From Tabrizicola aquatica (GTDB lineage Bacteria > Pseudomonadota > Alphaproteobacteria > Rhodobacterales > Rhodobacteraceae): DNA of 64,000 nucleotides. This document shows, piece after piece, positions 9,215-16,749 of the stretch. The position numbers and the translations under genes are program-made. Every line of letters begins with the position of its first letter. Position 1 is the stretch's first letter. The DNA is taken from positions 310,001 to 374,000 of the forward strand of contig NZ_PJON01000003.1 in assembly GCF_002900975.1 (NCBI RefSeq), written 5' to 3'. Under the pieces are notes generated by a model, which had not been told where the DNA came from, did no database searches, and was given only the letters and a program-made list of their open reading frames with translations.

Positions 9215-9735
9215 GATCTCACCTTTTAAGCAGGGTCATATACGCAAGGTATATCAACCCCGTTGGTTTATGTTCTCCCTGTGGTTGAACAGCTAGTTGG
9301 CATCCATAGGCCGTCAAGGACGCTACGTAAACGAATCAGAAAGATTCTGCACCGCCGCATCAATCAGGCAGCGCGCCGATCCGGAAAAATGTGAGATTAC
9401 CTAGGGTTGTGTACTGGGCCGAGATCGGCCTGACGTTGAAATTTCTTCCTGTCCGGGTCTTGAACCGGACCCGCCGACACCCCACTAAGCGAAATCTTCG
9501 CAGGTGCAGCATTATTCTGCTGCTTTCCTAGGCCGGAGCGCGTGGTCGAACCGTCAGCCCTCGGTCACAGTGCCGTCGCCTGCGCGTCATCCCTCCTTCA
9601 TGGGATCGTCATCGCGGCCTGCGGCGTGAGCCCCATGTGCTGGATGCATGGTCTCATCTGGACTGTGGCCCTTCGGCACGCCTGGCCGGTTAGGGTTCTG
9701 CATCAACGCCGTTCGGCGGCATCTGGCTGCCACCA
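9215..9735. other. 521-base intergenic region upstream of the radical SAM operon
   Basis: This gap separates two minus-strand operons and must hold the promoter of the radical SAM operon. I see an 18-base imperfect hairpin (GCAGCA / TGCTGC arms around 9507-9524) and AT-richer sequence near 9235-9280. A possible minus-strand 50-codon frame at 9360-9512 starts with ATG but lacks a good ribosome binding site. A 20-codon frame near 9590 has AGGAGG only one base from its ATG and is probably chance. No tRNA or mobile-element end is apparent. Confidence 0.5.
9360..9512 (-). CDS. possible 50-residue basic peptide (doubtful)
   Basis: The minus-strand frame reads MLHLRRFRLVGCRRVRFKTR and ends GALPD, about 145 bases upstream of and codirectional with the first radical SAM gene. 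It is strongly basic in its first half. GGAAAG lies about ten bases before the ATG and is a weak binding site. A small peptide before radical SAM genes invites a precursor-peptide reading, but I see no leader/core pattern or repeated modifiable residues. Base use is not clearly coding. Treat it as a candidate only. Confidence 0.2.
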   Translation of the reverse strand: MLHLRRFRLVGCRRVRFKTRTGRNFNVRPISAQYTTLGNLTFFRIGALPD

Positions 9736-11274
9736 TCATCCGGCATCGGGGTTGGCCGGTTTCGCTGCAACCGTGACCACCGTTTGCAGGCTTTGGGCGA
9801 TATAGGCCTGCATGTCCTCGGGCAGTGGCAGACCGCCCGCGTCAAGCAGCAGTACCTTGGGCCGCTGCACTGCGGCTCTCAACGCGGATAGCCGAAGCCT
9901 GTCGGCGGACGAAAGGGTGCGGCCGTTTTCGGGGATCGGGCCGTCAAGGCCGCCGAGACGCGCCAAGGCAGGCCCAAGACCAGCCCGTGCCAGCCGCTTG
10001 AGGAGTCTCTCGTCAGCGGGGCGGTCCGTCAGCCCAAGGCAGATGTTGCGCCGGACGCTCCCTTTCAGCAGCACGGGCGCGGCGCTAAGTACACCGATGT
10101 TGCGGCGGATTGACCCCGGGGTCAACGCATCAAGCGCGATGCCGTCCAGCATGACCACCACATCCGGGTCTCTGTCCTGCCCTGACAGAAGACGCATCAA
10201 CCGGTCGATGTCCGGCCCGCTGATCGCCCCCTGCGTGCCCGGCGCAAGGTCCAGCTGTGTCGGCGTTGTCAGGCCGGGGGCGGCAATCACCGTCAACTGG
10301 CCGGAGGCTTGCTCCAGACGTACCGGGTCAGGCCGAGGGGTTCGGTCTGGTCCCCCATGATCAGCCAGATGCCGGGACAGCGTACCGCGCGCAATCCGCC
10401 AACCAGCCAGCCGGTCAATGGCCCCTGCCAGTTCCACAAGCGCATGGCCGATTACCCCAAGGGCAGCAAGCGCGGCTGCAATTTCGCCCGCCGGCAGCCC
10501 GCGGTGGGCACCGTCCCACAGCACGGCCACCCCACAAAGCCCGGCGAGTCCACCCGGCAGGGCGCGCAGCCCTTCGGCCCTGATCAGCCGCGCGGCGGAC
10601 TTGCGGTGCAGGGCCCGCCCGGCGGTGGCCAGACGCGATACCTCGGCCTGACGGCGACCAAGGCGGGCCAGGTCGGGCGCGATCGGCAGACGCTCGGCCA
10701 TGTCGGCAACAAGCTTGGCCCGCGTCCGGCGCAAGTCCTTGTGCGCCCGGGTCAGGGCACCCTGTGTCAGCGCAAGACTTGCCAAGGTCAGGCCGGTCAG
10801 TGCTGCCCCGGCCACCCCGAAACGGAGATCGATCATGAGCAGGGCCAGGACGCCCGCCGGGACCAGGGTCACCGCCTGCAGGACCTGCGGCAGACTGCGA
10901 CTTATGCCGTCCTTCAGGGTGGTCATGTCGCCAGTCAACCGCAACATGAGATAGCCGCGCCTGCGCCCGGCCAGCCGTTCCGGCGATGCCTCCATCGCGT
11001 GACGATACAGCGCCTCGCGAATGGCGATCGTCTGGTCCTGCCCCAGCCGTTCCGCCAGAAGGCGCAGGCCTGGACGCAACCCTGCCAGCGCCAGCGCCGC
11101 GCCGCCGATCAGCCCCAGGGCAAGCCCCGGGACCGCGCCATCCTCAAGCCCCGCAAAGGCAAGCCGCGTGCCCGCCACGCCCGCCACGAGGGCAAGGGCC
11201 TGCACCAGCGCCAGCGCCGCGAGGCCGCCCCAGACCGCCCGCCGGCCCTTGGCAAAGAGGGGCGGCACCGTCAT
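9736..11274 (-). CDS. ABC exporter-like protein with degenerate ATPase domain
   Basis: A 512-residue half-transporter shaped like CydD/CydC-type exporters: about five to six membrane helices in residues 15-300, then a nucleotide-binding-like domain. The ATPase motifs are eroded. The Walker A position reads AISGPDIDRLMRLL with no GK[ST]. The signature reads LSSADRL rather than LSGGQ. The Walker B strand KVLLLDAGG is intact, but the catalytic Glu is Ala. It is therefore unlikely to hydrolyse ATP alone, and no partner half-transporter is present in the window. Start 11274 gives an ATGA overlap with the DUF1611-like gene; the longer frame is just that gene's shadow. Confidence 0.75.
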   Translation of the reverse strand: MTVPPLFAKGRRAVWGGLAALALVQALALVAGVAGTRLAFAGLEDGAVPGLALGLIGGAALALAGLRPGLRLLAERLGQDQTIAIREALYRHAMEASPERLAGRRRGYLMLRLTGDMTTLKDGISRSLPQVLQAVTLVPAGVLALLMIDLRFGVAGAALTGLTLASLALTQGALTRAHKDLRRTRAKLVADMAERLPIAPDLARLGRRQAEVSRLATAGRALHRKSAARLIRAEGLRALPGGLAGLCGVAVLWDGAHRGLPAGEIAAALAALGVIGHALVELAGAIDRLAGWRIARGTLSRHLADHGGPDRTPRPDPVRLEQASGQLTVIAAPGLTTPTQLDLAPGTQGAISGPDIDRLMRLLSGQDRDPDVVVMLDGIALDALTPGSIRRNIGVLSAAPVLLKGSVRRNICLGLTDRPADERLLKRLARAGLGPALARLGGLDGPIPENGRTLSSADRLRLSALRAAVQRPKVLLLDAGGLPLPEDMQAYIAQSLQTVVTVAAKPANPDAG

Positions 11275-12314
11275 GCCGCCGCCGCCAACCCTTGCGCCCG
11301 CGCGAGCAGCCCGGAGGCGACGGCCGGGTCCATCAGACCTGCCCGGGTGACAACCGTGACCCCGGTCATCGCTTCGGCCTCGGCGCTGGCCATGGGCGAG
11401 CAAGAGAGCAAGCCGGTCAGGCACAGCGGCCGCAAGCCATGACCCGCCAGCACGGAAACGCCGCCGGCCGCCGCAACGGCATCGCCACAGGCGAAGACCG
11501 ATCCCTGCATCCGCGCTACAAACCCGGGGTCCGCCAGCAGCGCGGCGGTTTCCTTCTGAAAGATGCCATCGGCAACCTCCATTACCGCGACCGTCGCACC
11601 CTGCGCTTCGGCTGCGGCAAGCAGGGTGTCGATCCCCGCCTTCACGCGTTCCAGCGGCTCCAGATACGTGGTGACCATCCCGGCATCAGTGAAATCGCCT
11701 ACAAAAGCAGCACCGGCATCGGCATAGTCGTTCACATCGCCAAAGGAGCCGGTTCCCGTGCCCTTCAGGGCCGCCACTGCAAAGCCCGCCCTGGTCAGAC
11801 CATGCGTCAGCGCCACCGTCGCCGTCGTCTTGCCCGAGTTCATCGAGGTCCCGACCACCACGATCAGGGGAATCTCGGCGAACTTCGTCGGCGTCGGCAA
11901 GCCGAAATTGGCGGTTGTCAGCGTGTGTCCCGCGGCGTTGGTCAATCGGCCAAGAGGTTGCACCCGGGTTGGTGCTTTCATCTTGTCATGCCGCCAGACC
12001 ATTCGACCCAGGCAGCCACCGCCGGCAAGCATGTCGCAACCTTCGGGATCGATTTCGGCCAGGCCTTCGAACTGGTCGGGGGCATAGCGTGCGCCACATG
12101 GCATCACGATCACGTCTCCGGAATAAAGCGTCGCGGGCCGCCCTTCGGCAAGCTGGATACGGCCATGCTGCCCGACCGTAAGCACCCGGCCAAGGATCAG
12201 GTCGCCCGCCCGCGCGTTGCTGACATTGGGGTCAAGCCCGGCCGCCAGGTCGCGCGGAACGCGCCGCGCCGAAAAGGCCCATTTGGTCGGAGCGGGAAGG
12301 GTGAAAGCGGTCAT
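11271..12314 (-). CDS. DUF1611-like P-loop protein
   Basis: A 347-residue protein with an N-terminal beta-rich region (residues 1-140, cysteines at 73, 93 and 101). A P-loop domain follows, with Walker A GTSMNSGKTT near 155-164. Downstream GTGTGSFGDVNDYADAGA and VAVMEVADGIFQKET resemble the DUF1611/MobB-like group of P-loop enzymes. Some DUF1611 proteins act in D-amino-acid metabolism, but nothing here fixes the substrate. AAGGAG is seven bases before the chosen ATG at 12314; the upstream in-frame ATG has none. It forms an operon with the alpha/beta hydrolase (40 bases upstream) and the ABC-like protein (four-base overlap). Confidence 0.6.
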   Translation of the reverse strand: MTAFTLPAPTKWAFSARRVPRDLAAGLDPNVSNARAGDLILGRVLTVGQHGRIQLAEGRPATLYSGDVIVMPCGARYAPDQFEGLAEIDPEGCDMLAGGGCLGRMVWRHDKMKAPTRVQPLGRLTNAAGHTLTTANFGLPTPTKFAEIPLIVVVGTSMNSGKTTATVALTHGLTRAGFAVAALKGTGTGSFGDVNDYADAGAAFVGDFTDAGMVTTYLEPLERVKAGIDTLLAAAEAQGATVAVMEVADGIFQKETAALLADPGFVARMQGSVFACGDAVAAAGGVSVLAGHGLRPLCLTGLLSCSPMASAEAEAMTGVTVVTRAGLMDPAVASGLLARAQGLAAAA

Positions 12315-12354
12315 GGGGATACTCCTTAGGTGGGTTGGAAAGGGGGAAGCGGCA

Positions 12355-13182
12355 TCAGCCGCCGTGCACGACGCGGGCGGCAAGACCGCCGATCTGATCG
12401 CATTCCGTGAAGTCATGGCCGCAGCCGGGCAGGACCGTCAGGTCAATGTCGGGCGTCAGCCCCAGAACCCGGGCGGCTTGCTCAAATGCCCTTGCATAAC
12501 GGAAGGCGCGTTCCAGCCGAGTCTTGCCCTGGCAAGCGTCAAGGTCGGCCGTCTGGCGCAGGCTGGCATCCCGGGCGGTGTCTTCGGCTCCGACCCACAA
12601 ACGTACCCGCAGCGACAGGTACTGCCGCAATTGCAGCCGCGACAGGGCAGCAGCATCGAAGGCGCGCCGCCGCCGCGACGGCGCCACCGCAAGGCCCTGT
12701 GGCCAAGGCAACGAGACATCCGGCAGGGTGTACCAGCCCGGTGCCGCGAGATGCAGCGTGGCCACCCGATGCGGATACAGCATCGCAAACCGGTGGGCGA
12801 GTTGTGCGCCGCCCGAAAAGCCGAAGAGATCGACGCGCTGGTCTGCCAGCCCCGCCTGCTTGAAAAGATCAAGAAGGGCAAGGTCCGGCCGCACCCTGCC
12901 AATCTGTTGGAAACGTGGCCACTGCCCATCGGCAAAGCGCGGCACCAGAAGGGCGCGGCCCTCGGCGGCGGCAAGCGGACCAAAGGCCTGCCACATCGCT
13001 CGGGCATTGCGGGAAATGCCGTGCAGCGCGACGAGGGGCACTGGCTCGGCGGTCGGGCTGGCGTCATCCGTGGCCAAGAGCCGCGAGGTCAGCCGCCGGC
13101 CCGCCCCCAGCGCAAGCAATCGCTGCGCAGCCATCTGCGGCACGGCCGCAAGTGGGGCTTCCATATGTTGAAACATGACCAT
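12355..13182 (-). CDS. alpha/beta hydrolase
   Basis: A 275-residue alpha/beta hydrolase without signal peptide. PLVALHGISRNARAM carries the oxyanion-hole HG motif. The nucleophile elbow is GFSGGAQLA (GxSxG), and GCGHDF near the C-terminus supplies the catalytic His. An acid residue in LWVGAEDTA or nearby completes the triad. The substrate is unknown; an esterase or amidase acting on a small ester is the safe reading. GAAGGAGAG lies just upstream of the ATG at 13182. It leads the three-gene minus-strand operon with the DUF1611-like and ABC-like genes. Confidence 0.8.
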   Translation of the reverse strand: MVMFQHMEAPLAAVPQMAAQRLLALGAGRRLTSRLLATDDASPTAEPVPLVALHGISRNARAMWQAFGPLAAAEGRALLVPRFADGQWPRFQQIGRVRPDLALLDLFKQAGLADQRVDLFGFSGGAQLAHRFAMLYPHRVATLHLAAPGWYTLPDVSLPWPQGLAVAPSRRRRAFDAAALSRLQLRQYLSLRVRLWVGAEDTARDASLRQTADLDACQGKTRLERAFRYARAFEQAARVLGLTPDIDLTVLPGCGHDFTECDQIGGLAARVVHGG

Positions 13183-13943
13183 GGCATCTCTCCTTCGAAC
13201 TCGTGTCGAGGGGGAAACGCAGCAGGTCGCAGGTTTATTGCATGAAGATTTTGCAACAGATTTCGCATCGTTTCGCAGTCCTCCTGGCGCGGGCAGGGGC
13301 GGGGCCTTGTCCGGGGGGCTACCATCGAGAGGGCGAGGAGGATGGCCCCGAGGTGGGGGTCGGGAGGCGTGTGTCCACGGTGGACATAAAGCAAAAACAT
13401 TTTATTTTCAGTGCTTTGGATTTTTTCATTCAGGCTTTGTCAACCATGCGCGGCGAGGGGGCAGGGATTGCGGTCCCCATCCACGACCCCGAAATGGTGC
13501 GTGACAGCAGACGCCCTACCGGCTGGCCGGCCGGGGCCTGCGCGACGATGCTGGGATGGCACCCAGCTTGCGCCTGCCAATCGGCTTCTCGGCCGCCGGT
13601 CCACTTTGCGGCAACCGCTCGTCGTCAGTATTCCGGGCAGCTAGAAAGAGTCCTGCGATCCGACCAACCGCGTCCCAGAGAGAACGGGCGACGGGGGCCA
13701 AGGCCACTTTTCATCCACCCGAAGTCCCGTCCGCCAGAGCCAAACCGCGCCCCCCTTGCGCAAAATGCCTAGGTGTAAGTGCGGATGTTCTGCGCCTGAC
13801 GATTGGTTAACCTTATCTTGCATGCAGCCCAAATCGGGGGCCTTTGATCGAACACCTTCTTGGTCCGCACAAAGGCAAACCTATCAAGACGCCGATAAAC
13901 GGAAAGCATGACGCGCAATTGAACAACTTAGAGGAAGAAAACA
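13183..13943. other. 761-base intergenic region upstream of the type III secretion locus
   Basis: The region lies between divergent transcription units and must contain the promoters of the hydrolase operon (minus) and the type III locus (plus). It has a sigma-54-like element at 13557-13571 (listed separately), AT-rich stretches near 13385-13440 and a TTGGTTAACC palindrome near 13804. Open frames on both strands here have no ribosome binding sites and odd composition. I see no convincing gene. Confidence 0.5.
13557..13571 (+). promoter_or_regulatory. sigma-54-type promoter-like element
   Basis: TGGCAC-N5-TTGC matches the -24/-12 consensus with the correct 12-base spacing between the GG and GC doublets, on the strand of the type III locus and 373 bases before the 56-codon gene. 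It overlaps a small hairpin (GCTGGG / CCCAGC). A chance match in a GC-rich window is possible, and no bacterial enhancer-binding protein gene is in the window. Confidence 0.3.
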
Positions 13944-14114
13944 ATGGGCGAAACTACCGGCACGCCAGTTAACCAGGACGTCGCGAACGGGATTACGGAT
14001 CTCGGTACGATGTCTGCAGACAACCGTCTGTTCACCAAAGAGCTCACAAAGGCCCAAATCATGATGAACATTGACAACAAGCTGGCTCAGACCTCGGACA
14101 AGATCGGCAAGTAA
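13944..14114 (+). CDS. 56-residue small protein heading the type III secretion locus
   Basis: A complete short gene beginning MGETTGTPVNQDVANGITDL and ending with a hydrophilic, helix-forming tail (FTKELTKAQIMMNIDNKLAQ, then TSDKIGK). AGAGGAAG stands six bases before the ATG and a strong intrinsic terminator follows 26 bases after the stop. It thus looks like a highly expressed unit whose terminator limits read-through into the sct genes. There are no cysteines and no signal peptide. Size, polarity and predicted C-terminal helix are compatible with a needle or other secreted filament subunit, but it is shorter than known SctF proteins and lacks their PxxP turn. Function is inferred from position only. 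Confidence 0.65.
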   Translation: MGETTGTPVNQDVANGITDLGTMSADNRLFTKELTKAQIMMNIDNKLAQTSDKIGK

Positions 14115-14140
14115 TCAGCAGTTGTGGTCAGGTCCACCCG

Positions 14141-14174
14141 GGCACCCTTGCGCAGGCAAGGGTGCCTTTTCTTT
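14141..14174 (+). terminator. strong intrinsic terminator after the 56-codon gene
   Basis: Perfect 11-base arms GGCACCCTTGC and GCAAGGGTGCC with a four-base loop are followed by TTTTCTTT. This is the clearest rho-independent terminator in the window. It lies between the small gene and the sctC-like gene, so it should create an expression step between the first gene and the rest of the locus. Confidence 0.92.
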
Positions 14175-14277
14175 GCGCCATCCGCGCGTCGGGGTGGGCC
14201 GGGCGGCCTGCGTAGAACTACGGAAGCTTGCGGTTTGCCCGACTAGGACCACGCGGACGCATCGCTACCCTGAGGTC

Positions 14278-14922
14278 ATGGAAAACAGTCGCGCTCCCTT
14301 CAAGATCGCCCGGACAGCAGCCTTGATGCTGTGCTTGTCCTGTGCAGTCCAGGCTGAAACCTTGCCACCCGAAATGCATGTCGTGGCAATGCCGCTGTCG
14401 GCGGTTCTGACCTGGTATTCGGAACAGACCGGTCAAACGGTGGTGGTGCCTGATGGGCTATCCGGGACTGTGGCTGATGTGCGGCTGACCGCCCGGACGG
14501 AAGAGTTCACCGCCTGGCTTGCCCGTGACTTTGGTCTGGACCACTACCGTATCGGAGCGACGCTGCATTTTTCGCCGGCTTCTGACTCCCTGCGGTATTT
14601 GCTTCCGTTGAACGGTATTCCGTTGGCTGACCTGATTGCAGGCGTCGAAGCCCTTGATGCGGCGGCTGCGCTGCCTTTGACCCCCGGGAACCAGAATGGG
14701 ACGGCGGTTCTCGTCTCTGGCCCTGCTGGCTTTGTTGCACTGGTCGAGACCGTGCTTGCCGACCTGCAGGCCGACCGCGCCCTGCGCAGCCGAATTGTCA
14801 TCAACCGGGGCGGCCAGCTGACGGTGGACGAGATGGGGTCGCGCCGGTCCATCGTGTCAATTCAACCGCCGGAGCCGTCAGAGCCTTCGGTGGAGCCCGA
14901 ACCGACCGCAGCCGAAAACTGA
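14278..14922 (+). CDS. sctC: SctC-like secretin fragment (N-terminal domains only)
   Basis: A 214-residue protein with a signal peptide (positively charged start, then TAALMLCLSCAVQAE with an AxA-type cleavage site). The N0 domain of type III secretins follows (MPLSAVLTWYSEQTGQTVVV). Next is a second small domain ending SGPAGFVALVETVLADLQ, as in the N1/N3 region of SctC. The chain then stops after a Pro/Glu-rich tail. The roughly 300-residue pore-forming secretin domain is absent, and none is encoded elsewhere in the window. The product recalls rhizobial NolW, where the secretin is split into two genes. The start at 14278 excludes an upstream low-complexity extension. Confidence 0.75.
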   Translation: MENSRAPFKIARTAALMLCLSCAVQAETLPPEMHVVAMPLSAVLTWYSEQTGQTVVVPDGLSGTVADVRLTARTEEFTAWLARDFGLDHYRIGATLHFSPASDSLRYLLPLNGIPLADLIAGVEALDAAAALPLTPGNQNGTAVLVSGPAGFVALVETVLADLQADRALRSRIVINRGGQLTVDEMGSRRSIVSIQPPEPSEPSVEPEPTAAEN

Positions 14923-14943
14923 AACGAAAGCAGGAGACAACCG

Positions 14944-15111
14944 ATGACAACTGTCGACCCGAATGCAAAGCCCACGACTCCCCCCCCGACGGCGGAGGAG
15001 CTGTTCAAGAAAGCCGTGAGCCAGGCAATGCTTCAGGAGGGGATATCGATCTATCAGATGGGTCAGGTCGGCATCAGCCTGGCTCAAGGGTTCAAGGCGT
15101 CGGACGAGTAA
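14944..15111 (+). CDS. 55-residue protein, possible needle-type subunit
   Basis: A short frame, 21 bases after the sctC-like gene, beginning MTTVDPNAKPTTPPPTAEEL. A helical segment follows (FKKAVSQAMLQEGISIYQMG, then QVGISLAQGF) and the end is KASDE. GCAGGAGAC precedes the ATG. It stands directly before sctI, the position of the needle gene sctF in the Yersinia-type order (E, F, G, H, I, J). No signal peptide is present. The single amphipathic helix resembles the C-terminal helix of needle and inner-rod proteins, but the protein is shorter than usual and lacks the conserved turn. SctF, or a needle co-chaperone, are both possible. Confidence 0.6.
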   Translation: MTTVDPNAKPTTPPPTAEELFKKAVSQAMLQEGISIYQMGQVGISLAQGFKASDE

Positions 15112-15116
15112 CGGCG

Positions 15117-15488
15117 ATGGCCATCGTTACCGATCCCACCGCCGCTCCGGCCGCCATCCCGATCAGCGAACTGGCGGCAAGCCCGCCAGTGTCCACGCTG
15201 GCTGACAGCGCGAAGACGGCCATGTCGCACTTGCGCGGTGAAAGCCTGAAAAACATGGATGCCTCGGCAAAGCTGCGCGACCCGGTGGCGAAAGACCCCA
15301 TCGCCGAAGCCCGCGCTGCTTTGCGGCCCGGGCCGGCGGAAAGCCAGCGGGTCACCGAAGCCGCCCAGACGATGCAGACATTCCAGATGCTAAGCCAAAT
15401 GACCTGGCGAATGGTGGCGTTCGAGTTGGGCAGCGCGTCGCTGCAAAAGACCGACAAGTCCATCAAGATGTTCATTCAGGCGCAGTGA
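15117..15488 (+). CDS. sctI: type III secretion inner-rod protein SctI
   Basis: A 123-residue protein with an unstructured Ala/Pro-rich N-terminus. Its helical C-terminus (MQTFQMLSQMTWRMVAFELG, SASLQKTDKSIKMFIQAQ) has the pattern of SctI (YscI/PrgJ) inner-rod subunits, which polymerise at the needle base. Its place immediately before sctJ matches the usual gene order. It begins five bases after the 55-codon gene, and its TGA overlaps the sctJ start. Sequence similarity within this family is low, so the call rests on the C-terminal pattern, length and synteny together. Confidence 0.75.
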   Translation: MAIVTDPTAAPAAIPISELAASPPVSTLADSAKTAMSHLRGESLKNMDASAKLRDPVAKDPIAEARAALRPGPAESQRVTEAAQTMQTFQMLSQMTWRMVAFELGSASLQKTDKSIKMFIQAQ

Positions 15489-16111
15489 TGGCTGACCGCA
15501 TGCACACAGCCTTGTTTCGGACGAAGGGCCTGGTCCTCTTGACCGCTGCGTTCTTTCTGGCGGCGTGCAAGGAAGATCTGAACAAGAACCTGTCGGAACG
15601 GGATGCGAACGAGATCTTCGCGGTTCTGGCAGAAAACAACGTCGCCGCCGACCGTGTCTTCGACGCGGGCAGCGGAACCTACACGATTGCGGTGGAAAGC
15701 GACCAGCTGGCGCGGGCGATCATCCTGCTAAAGGAGCGCGGCCTGCCGAGATCGGCCTTCGAGGATATGGGAGCCGTCTTCAAGGGGGAAGGACTGGTCT
15801 CGACCCCGTTCGAGCAGAAGGCGCGCTACACTTTCGCCATCACGCAAGAGCTGTCGGAAAGCATCAGCCGGATCGACGGTGTCGTCGAGGCGCGCGTTCA
15901 CGTCGTTATTCCCGATCCCAATCGGATCACCCGGGAATCGGCTCCGGCACGGGCTGCGATCTTCATCTACCATCTGGACCGCTTTGACCTTGAGGCAGCC
16001 TCGCCGACAATCAAGACAGCCGTGGCGTCAAGCATCGAGGGGCTGGATTACGAGCATATCACGATCGCGGCCTTCCGGTCGGACTTTTCCGCAATGGTGG
16101 CGGGCCGATGA
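15488..16111 (+). CDS. sctJ: type III secretion inner-membrane ring lipoprotein SctJ
   Basis: A 207-residue lipoprotein with signal sequence and lipobox FLAAC, so it is anchored on the periplasmic face of the inner membrane. The first ring-building domain includes LAENNVAADRVFDAGSGTYT and LLKERGLPRSAFEDM. The second includes ISRIDGVVEARVHVVIPDPN, very typical of YscJ/FliF-family proteins. Most SctJ proteins end with a transmembrane helix near residue 210-230; this one stops at FSAMVAGR without it. The ATG at 15488 overlaps the sctI stop (a GTG one codon earlier is also possible). Its end overlaps sctK by four bases. Confidence 0.92.
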   Translation: MADRMHTALFRTKGLVLLTAAFFLAACKEDLNKNLSERDANEIFAVLAENNVAADRVFDAGSGTYTIAVESDQLARAIILLKERGLPRSAFEDMGAVFKGEGLVSTPFEQKARYTFAITQELSESISRIDGVVEARVHVVIPDPNRITRESAPARAAIFIYHLDRFDLEAASPTIKTAVASSIEGLDYEHITIAAFRSDFSAMVAGR

Positions 16112-16749
16112 TCACCGTGCATTCCGACTGGCATCTGGCAAGCTGGGCCCGGGGCGCGGCGGGATCTGCACTGTTGCATGTGCTTCTTGAAGACACGCGA
16201 TTGCAGGCGCGTCTTCAGCTTATTGCCACGCGGGGGCGGCAACTGTCGAACCTGGCGGATCTGGCCGACGATATTCGCAGCGTCCTGGAGTGGTTCAACC
16301 GCGATCCCTCTGCAGTGATCTTTCGACGGCTTGGCGTCTTGCTGCATGCCTCCGCCTGGGGAACATCCCTGGTGACGAACCGGGGGAAGGGCGTCCCTGA
16401 GTGGATAGCCCTGGACGAGATCAAGCGCGGGTTGCAGGTGCTGCACGCCTTGCCAGAGGCGGAGGCGCTGCGCGTTTCAGGGCCTGCATCCATCCCGGAG
16501 GACCTGCTGGCAGAGGGAAAAGGCATCATTGCCGGATGGTGGGCTGCCCTGGACCCGGACCTGGTCGCTGATCTGGTGCTCGTGTGCCCGATGGACCTTT
16601 CGCGAGACCTGCCTGAGGCCGCCCTTCCGGCCGAGATTTGCGCACAAGCTGTCGTGGCAAGTGCCCTGAGCGAGATGGGCGTGGCCTACGCCACCGCCTT
16701 TGATCCAGAGCTGGCCGGGGTGGTGCAGGACGGAGGCTTTGATGATTGA
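16108..16749 (+). CDS. sctK: type III secretion sorting-platform protein SctK
   Basis: A 213-residue cytoplasmic protein without membrane segments, between sctJ and sctL, where SctK (YscK/MxiK) adaptor proteins are found. They link the cytoplasmic SctQ pods to the inner-membrane ring. The family diverges strongly, so I rely on synteny, length and the conserved-looking early helix with PEWIALDEIKRGLQVLHALP. The gene overlaps sctJ by four bases and sctL by eight, consistent with co-assembly of the products. Confidence 0.7.
   Translation: MITVHSDWHLASWARGAAGSALLHVLLEDTRLQARLQLIATRGRQLSNLADLADDIRSVLEWFNRDPSAVIFRRLGVLLHASAWGTSLVTNRGKGVPEWIALDEIKRGLQVLHALPEAEALRVSGPASIPEDLLAEGKGIIAGWWAALDPDLVADLVLVCPMDLSRDLPEAALPAEICAQAVVASALSEMGVAYATAFDPELAGVVQDGGFDD

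Noticed and set aside
9542-9805. 87-codon plus-strand frame near the end of the ABC-like gene
   Set aside because: It overlaps the ABC-like gene antisense, lacks a ribosome binding site and reads as low-complexity.
13203-13772. 189-codon plus-strand frame before the type III locus
   Set aside because: No ribosome binding site, low-complexity product and no domain; the stretch is better read as a promoter region.
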